From: Stenocarpella maydis
Lineage: Eukaryota > Ascomycota > Sordariomycetes > Diaporthales > Diaporthaceae
Direction: 5' to 3'
DNA: 64,000 nt
Assembly (NCBI GenBank): GCA_002270565.1
Contig: NQMI01000001.1
Coordinates: 339,575 to 403,574 of the forward strand
A model generated the notes under the pieces. The model ran no database searches and was not told the DNA's origin. It saw nothing but the letters and a program-made list of their open reading frames with translations. Below, piece after piece: positions 58,501 to 64,000 of this stretch (its first letter is position 1; every line of letters begins with the position of its first letter). A program made the translations under genes and the position numbers.

Positions 58501-60461
58501 TGGTCCACGGTGGCTCTGGTAATGACTACCGCGTGTCTTTGGACATGGGGAGCGGGTCGCCTCGGCAAAGAGTTGTCGAGATGGTTCTGATATCGAGAAA
58601 GCCCATAAATTTCTGATAGGGCCGTCTCGGATTGCCCTCTAATGAGTTATGTACCTAGGTAGGTAGTCTATCACATATCGAGCTCATGAGGACTCGCTGG
58701 CTTACGGCATGGAACACGAGGTCCCTCTCACCATTCGACCTCCACCTACTATCTGTTTGCCCGTGTTTAGATCTGAACAACCGCATGATAGAAGCAACGC
58801 TAGCAATATTTGGGGGCATTGAAGTGGTAAGGCCGGGATGGACACGACGACGGGGGCCCCGCCCACAAAAATGAACCGGTCGTACGTACTCCCACCATGG
58901 TGTGTCTACCTGGCCCTTTCCCCATTCCCGACACTTCTTTTTTCCTTCTCCTTCTCCTTCTTCTTCTTTGTGAGCCCTTAACTAGTGGATTAATACAAAC
59001 GGGCTAGCCAACGGAATAGGGCAGCCAGCCCCGGTGGGCCTCCCCTGACGGAGCTACTAGTTGCGAGATGACAAGGCCAGCTACCCCGTGTGGTCGTGGG
59101 CCTGTCTCAGTGGTTTTCAAAGCCAGGCGCGAAAAATGGCACTGGCCATCGGCGGCCCACGGCTAAATGCCCTCCCCCCCCCCTCCCCCAATGAATATCG
59201 GGGCTGGTACCAGGCCCATCTCGTGGTGATTTGGCGTTTTGTTTTTGTTCCAGGGGTCGAGGGAGCGTTGGGTATCCGATTTTGAATGTTTTTGGTTTGT
59301 CTTGCCTGGAGAATTTGGTCGGTGACCCGGGTGGGTGCGAGGGAGGTTGCGATTGATACGGGCCCGCTTGGGAACGGGGCTGAGGAGGAAGGGATCAATC
59401 GGGAGACGGCTGGGCTGCTATTTTTTGCGGCCGGATTTTCGAAAGATCTCTTCGAAAATGGCTGGTAAGTTTCGGGTAGAACCTTCTCGTTATAGGCTCG
59501 GTGTACAGTCATGGCTTAGCTTTAGAGTGCGTACTGGCTCGGGGCGAGGCTGAGCTTTGTCGTTCCAGGACTGATATGTGGGTGAAGGATGTGGATGTAA
59601 ATCAAGGCAATCAGTGCACCGGGTCCAAGTAAGCCCCTGAGGAAGGCCTCACCGATGGCCTCGACGCCTCTGCTCGTGCTTCAGGTGCTACACATTGAGC
59701 AAACCCTGGGAGTACGTCAACTCCTCAAACATTGTTACTGAGGACTGCTGCGAGATGGTAATTAGCGAAGGTTCTGCATCAATATGGGGTGACTCAAATA
59801 TGGCACGCATTGTCTGGACCCATGTGTAAACCTCCCACGGCCGTGGAGCTAATGGGAGAGCAGAGTGAGGTGGTCGACCCTGGTGCATGTTGTTATGCCC
59901 AACGATTCAGGTGTGCACTGTTTCCTTTCACCGTCTTCAGACGAAATTAATGTGTATGGCTAGCCCGGGAGACTAAAGATGAGACGAGACATACCTGTGG
60001 CTTCGAGCAATTGATGATATCCGAGAACATCGCGTCAGATCTCTAGTTGAGCCTTCCTCTCCACACCTCTTGTTCCCGCATCAGCCACCCGAGCCTGGAT
60101 TGTAGTTAACCTCTTCTTGGAGAGGCAGCCTGGGTATTGCAAAGTGACATGGGAGTGATTTTTGGACACATCTCCAAGGCAAAAGCTCCTGTGACGATCC
60201 ACAGCAGATTGTTGTGCTCCTTTACCCCCTTCTGGCATAATTCTCGAGCACAAAGAGCTGGAGCCTTCTCATTGAACCCAGGTTTGCACTGGCAACTACA
60301 GAGAAGTATGAACAAGAATAAGATACAATACCTGGATGAATCAGAAGTATGTTGGCCTCGGGGCTGCGTGACGAAAAGGGACTCCATTTCCCTGCAACGG
60401 GACTGAACCCCCCGGTGGGCCCGCCTTGAAAGGTTTTGTTTTCGCCCAGTGAGCAACATCC

Positions 60462-60626
60462 GGGCGTGTGGTGTAACGGTAACACTTCCAGACTGAATTT
60501 CAGGGCACACGATGTGCAATCTTGGATACCCAGCTCGAACATTGTCCAGAGGGACGACTTGGTGGTGTATGATAGTGTGCCCTGCCGGTACTCTGGAAGA
60601 TCTGGGTTCAAGTCCCAGCATGCCTA
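60462..60626 (+). tRNA. tRNA-like gene with long intron (anticodon possibly GAA)
   Basis: The 5' end GGGCGTG can pair with CATGCCT at the 3' end (acceptor stem, with two G-U pairs). GTGT/ACAC form a D stem around a loop with AACGGTA; this is the Pol III A box. The T arm CTGGG-TTCAAGT-CCCAG contains a B box, GGTTCAAGTCC. Between them CCAGA (60488-60492) pairs with TCTGG (60592-60596) and the loop begins CT-GAA, suggesting anticodon GAA (Phe). About 92 nt (60499-60590) would be intron, and inside it a perfect 10-bp inverted repeat CAGGGCACAC/GTGTGCCCTG extends the helix. A T7 run (60634-60640) follows as a Pol III terminator. One extra base before the anticodon stem and the unusual D loop leave the isotype open; a tRNA pseudogene is possible. 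Confidence 0.6.
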
Positions 60627-61246
60627 CTTGTTCTTTTTTTCCCCCTTCGTTTTTTTCTTTCTAGTTTGCTCTTTTCTCCCGTGCTGAAGCACTCTCCCTC
60701 TACACCTTTGTCCACTGCTTGCCTTTAGGCCATACCCATTGCTTTTATTGATGATGCTCGTCTACCCGTTGGTCAAATTCCACCCTGTCATGACTTCCGG
60801 CGTCCTGGAGCTGGACACACGTTCAGCTTGAGAAGAATTTTGAGGACACCAGATCCTCCTAGATATCCTGTGTGGAAGAAATGCGTCTCTCCCAATTATA
60901 GCTGCCAGCCAAGTGTGTTTTCAAAGTGTAATACATTTGTTGGCTGCTGCTGTCAGCCTTTGTTGATGTGAGCCGGACAATGGTTGCCCCGGCTGACATG
61001 GCCCGCGAAGGTCCGGCCCATCAAACAGCTGGCCACCAACGACAAAGCACTTACAGACTCTCCTCATGAGGATGGGATATTGCTGACACACTCTCCAGGC
61101 AACCCTCTCCCCACCAACACTTATAGCCAGCATCGCACACACGCGGAGCCTGACCTCGACACTCTTGCATTCCGCATCACAGGCTGAGTTCCCGCACCCC
61201 AAACACGAAGACAACCCCGAAAGCCGCCTTCACCGAGCCGCAGACC
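60627..61246. other. Intergenic
   Basis: Between the tRNA-like gene and the small membrane protein gene. Nothing further is seen apart from the T-run. Confidence 0.5.
60634..60640 (+). terminator. Pol III terminator T-run
   Basis: Seven T directly downstream of the tRNA-like gene. Confidence 0.6.
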
Positions 61247-61627
61247 ATGTCCCCACCCACAAAATCGAACGCCGCAGCATCACTGACCACCCTTGTGTCC
61301 CTGCCACCGAGGCCATCACTTCCAAAGAACCCCCAGGCGAGCCAGCTACTAATACACCAACACCCGATCCTGCGGGCCAATCAGGTGGCAACACAGCTCC
61401 GCCACGCCGGAAGTGACCCAAAAGCACGGCCCCAAGCATCCGCCACGGCGTCAGAGAAGCCAGGTACTTCGAGGAAGGAGGGGCGGGCCTCGGTGCTGGA
61501 CCGCATGGGCGCGAACCGGACGACAAAGATTGTCGTTGTTGTCTTTCTGTCCATCTACGGGACGATGGAGACTGTCTTCTACGCCAATGCTGCGTACCGT
61601 TACTTTTCGAAGGAGAAGGGCGAATAA
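61247..61627 (+). CDS. Small single-TM protein, hypothetical
   Basis: A 126-aa frame from the ATG at 61247. The first 80 residues are Pro/Ser/Ala-rich and probably unstructured, with basic residues, and could act as a mitochondrial targeting region. The end is well defined: RTTKIVVVVFLSIYGTMETV, one hydrophobic helix, then YANAAYRYFSKEKGE. Small proteins with a C-terminal helix of this kind are often found in organelle membranes of fungi, but I do not recognise the family. The coherent C-terminus argues for a real gene. No intron is needed. Confidence 0.55.
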   Translation: MSPPTKSNAAASLTTLVSLPPRPSLPKNPQASQLLIHQHPILRANQVATQLRHAGSDPKARPQASATASEKPGTSRKEGRASVLDRMGANRTTKIVVVVFLSIYGTMETVFYANAAYRYFSKEKGE

Positions 61628-62179
61628 GGTCGTCAGGTGGCTTATATGAATCCGGTCTGGCTGCTGCGGAATGGGAGAGGGCGCAGGAACCGTACACCGA
61701 GCGTATTTAGTGTTTAAGCGCTCGGGGCCAAGGCTTCTTTTCAGAGGTGACTGCGGGCCTGATGGCGGATGTGGATTGCTAACGTAGAGGGGAAGAGCCA
61801 GGCAACGGTATATTTCCACTCATCTGCCAAGAATCTCTGCTTCTGGTCTTTTGCCTAGACTTCTCCAGTTTACAAATCCGCAAGAGGGAAAGTCCCTACT
61901 CGGACTCGGAAGAAGGAACTGAAGTCGGTTTATAGTGGTATCTCCGTAGTGGAGGCGTACACGGTTTGGAGTCCCAGCTTTGCACAGATGGATGCGTCCA
62001 CGTCGTCTTGTCACTCTGTGTTTATGAAACAACGCAACACGTGTAGTACCTGGTGATTACCAGTTATACAAGGTTCACTCACCCAAGAGTCTGTCGTCAT
62101 AGGGCGACGTTAGAGGATTCGGGCAACTTCTTGCAAGGAGCTGCAGTAGTCCAAGGTAAGAAAGGGGTTTTCCGTACCG
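61628..62179. other. Intergenic
   Basis: No gene seen between the small membrane protein and the rhodopsin-domain pseudogene. Confidence 0.5.
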
Positions 62180-62840
62180 CAGACCACAACCATGTTGACC
62201 TCGACGATGGTCCAGTTCATCTCTTGGCTTGCCAGTCAGATAGCCTATGGGTTTGAGAAGTCCAGCCTCATGGTGTAGAGGGATCTTACACAAGAGACTA
62301 CCTAAGTACCCTCAGGATGTTACCAAGAATATGCCTCTCAGATAACACTTCCCAATAATTCCAGCCCCTGGCGGCACTCACACCAGCCCCCCAGAAAAGT
62401 TACCCACGATAGCAAGCTTCTGCGATCTGAGGAGGTTGACATTCCAGATAAATGGTATTAGAACCTCCATTAACAACACATTGGCAAGGTTGTTTATAGT
62501 GGTGTTGGAAGGATGGACATCCCAAACGCAGCGGTGTTTCGGGGGATGGAGAGGGTCGATGGGATTGACCCTACGCCAGAACGCATAGAGTGGCTGGCGC
62601 TGGAGTAGTACAATCAAAAGCTGCCGAATCCCTGTTTCTCTGGGTTATGTTAGACAGACAGGACCGCCCGTAGATGCGTTCCATTATTGAGCTACAAGGA
62701 TTGTTGTCTGCATGAGGAGGAATACGAACAGGATCATCGACGGCCACCTGATTCTGTGATGAATGCTGAAGATGAGCCAGCGAAAGCCCAGTAATGCCGC
62801 TCTGGTAGTGAATATTTCAAGAGTGTAGGGATACGAGGTT
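62180..62840 (-). pseudogene. Fungal rhodopsin-domain integral membrane protein, decayed
   Basis: On the minus strand pieces follow the order of fungal rhodopsin-like (PTH11-related) membrane proteins. The first is a helix with TLEIFTTRAALLGFRWLIF (about 62825-62770), then RWPSMILFVFLLMQTTILVA before a TAA. Next comes QPLYAFWRRVNPIDP with CVWDVHPSNTTINNLANVLL and IPFIWNVNLLRSQKLAIVG (about 62600-62390). Last is NWTIVEVNMVVVCG (about 62217-62180). The spacing and the Q.P..AFW, C(V/I).., LPIPxIWxLxxxRxQKLA-like and WTxVExNxxVVCG elements are family hallmarks. At least two frames and several stops are involved, so it is called a pseudogene. Unrecognised introns could explain part of it. Confidence 0.55.
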
Positions 62841-64000
62841 GCGTTTAGGCTTAAAAGTACGATCTGCTCGCGTCAGGGGAACCAGCCCATACGTGTAGCC
62901 AGAGTCTTCTTGAAAGCAGTGCACAAGGAATTTACATTGCAGACAAACAAGGCCCGAAGCATTCTCCTTGGTCAGGTGCATACTGTAACTATAACATGTG
63001 CTAACGAGGACAACTAGCGAACTCCATATCTTCTCCGGTCAGGGTGCTCTTGGCCTGTCTCAACGGCTGAGACCGGCGTCGTACTGGTCGCGGTGAAGTC
63101 TGATTGGGTATTTTTGTGAGTGATGCTCAAGCAAAGTAATCCTTACAGGCCTCCGAGCCTGTACTATGGAAGAAACTCAATCTGGCCTGCGCCGACGGGG
63201 CGGGAAAACGTCCGCCTATATTTCACGGCCGAGTATCCACTGATAGGCCTACTTGCTCTTCCTGCCTCCCTTCGTAAGCTCATAGCCGGCCATCGTGGAC
63301 CACTGCTAACTTGGCGTACTCAGAACGTTTCGGAGAGTCCCTTCTAGCCCGTAGTGGAACACACAAGGCGTTACATATAAGCCTCCAAACCACTACCTCA
63401 CTCCATAGGTTGCAGTGTTTCTCAGGATATCACTGTACCTAAAGCCGCAGTCTCCTTTCGGGACGTCACAACATGACGCTTGCGTCAGCGCTGTAGCTTA
63501 AAGGCTGTTATACTTCGCCAGGGAGACTTTGATTGAGCAGACTCTACCTAAACGCGTATTTTGAGGCGCTTCCATAATCAATCGGGCAGCCCGCGTATAT
63601 AAGTGTTCCCTCACTGCCGGCGAGATATATCTGTAGGATGCCTAACATATATGCCTGGTTTCCAAAACCTGACTACAATACGCTGGCCCTGAAGAATCCA
63701 GTGATCTTCAGAGTTGCAGGAAGGCAGAGGACTGATGGAAAAGGATTGCCAGGGCATCTGTGTTTGCTACCGAGCTTTCTTATAGACCGTTTGCGATTAT
63801 CTCCTGTTCGGAGCTATGCCCTCGTGGTATGCCGCTTTAGTGGTAATGGCGGGTCTGCTGAAACTGTGGCGGCCAAGGTCTGGTTGGAAGGATTTTTAAC
63901 AGCATTGGATTGACAGAGAAACCCTATGTGTCGCTGGGTGTAGGTGTAGGTGTAGGTGTTGTGGTGAGGGTGTTGTGGGTATGGGTGCTGGGGGGTATCT
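62841..64000. other. Right end, no supported gene
   Basis: The upstream part of the rhodopsin-like relic may extend to about 63000. Frames at 63120-63347 and 63638-63913 (91 codons) have no family features. The end is a GTAGGT/GTTGTG-rich low-complexity stretch (63940-64000). Confidence 0.4.

Larger units (their letters stand above)
54934..60461. other. Long gene-poor region
   Basis: In 5.5 kb no gene can be supported. It contains the permease promoter, a (GTGACG)n stretch, two GATA-type sites (about 55231 and 56085), many pyrimidine-rich tracts (56810-56825, 57555-57590, 58940-58970) and CCTAGGTA copies at 56471 and 58651. Many frames of 60-300 codons exist on both strands, but all are low-complexity or lack start and family features. 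Confidence 0.5.

Overview
The window is nuclear DNA of a filamentous ascomycete, probably a Sordariomycete. The genes carry short introns (about 50-110 bp) with GTRNGY/YAG borders. Gene families include fungal iterative polyketide synthases, a Zn2Cys6/AflR-type regulator, a UapA-type purine permease and a HeLo-domain protein. The mobile elements are a Fot1/pogo relic and AT-rich relics whose damage resembles C-to-T mutation (RIP).

Layout. 1-4.7 kb is AT-rich and repeat-derived: a degenerate gag-like relic on the minus strand and a Fot1/pogo element with both terminal inverted repeats and a TA duplication. 4.7-39.8 kb is a polyketide gene cluster. In order it holds an NmrA-like reductase (+), an SDR (-), a cupin (+), an AflR-like regulator (+), a 14-TM-type MFS exporter (-), a salicylate-hydroxylase-type FAD monooxygenase (-), a non-reducing PKS (SAT-KS-MAT-PT-ACP-TE, -) and a highly reducing PKS (KS-AT-DH-ER-KR-ACP, +). 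The two PKSs are divergent and share a 786-bp promoter region. The cluster is loose: repeat-rich gaps of 1-3 kb separate the genes, including an element with 103-bp inverted repeats (13.6-14.6 kb) and a tail-to-tail inverted duplication (23.8-24.1 kb). The DNA mismatch-repair gene MSH6 (40.9-44.8 kb) marks the right border.

The PKS pair is of the kind that makes benzenediol (resorcylic or dihydroxyphenylacetic acid) lactones. The reducing PKS would make a reduced starter, the SAT domain of the second PKS would load it, PT would direct ring closure and TE would release the product, often by macrolactonisation. The FAD monooxygenase, cupin and SDR are candidate tailoring enzymes. No P450, O-methyltransferase or halogenase was seen.

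Right of MSH6 lies a HET-s-like gene with a HeLo domain, three imperfect repeats that could be amyloid-forming, and one in-frame stop. Next to it is a poorly resolved divergent gene whose N-terminus carries a similar motif. Further right are a possible small secreted protein, a UapA/UapC-type purine permease, a long gene-poor stretch, a tRNA-like gene with an apparent ~92-nt intron, a small single-TM protein gene and a decayed rhodopsin-domain membrane-protein pseudogene.

All exon borders and domain calls were read by eye from the sequence. No database search was run.
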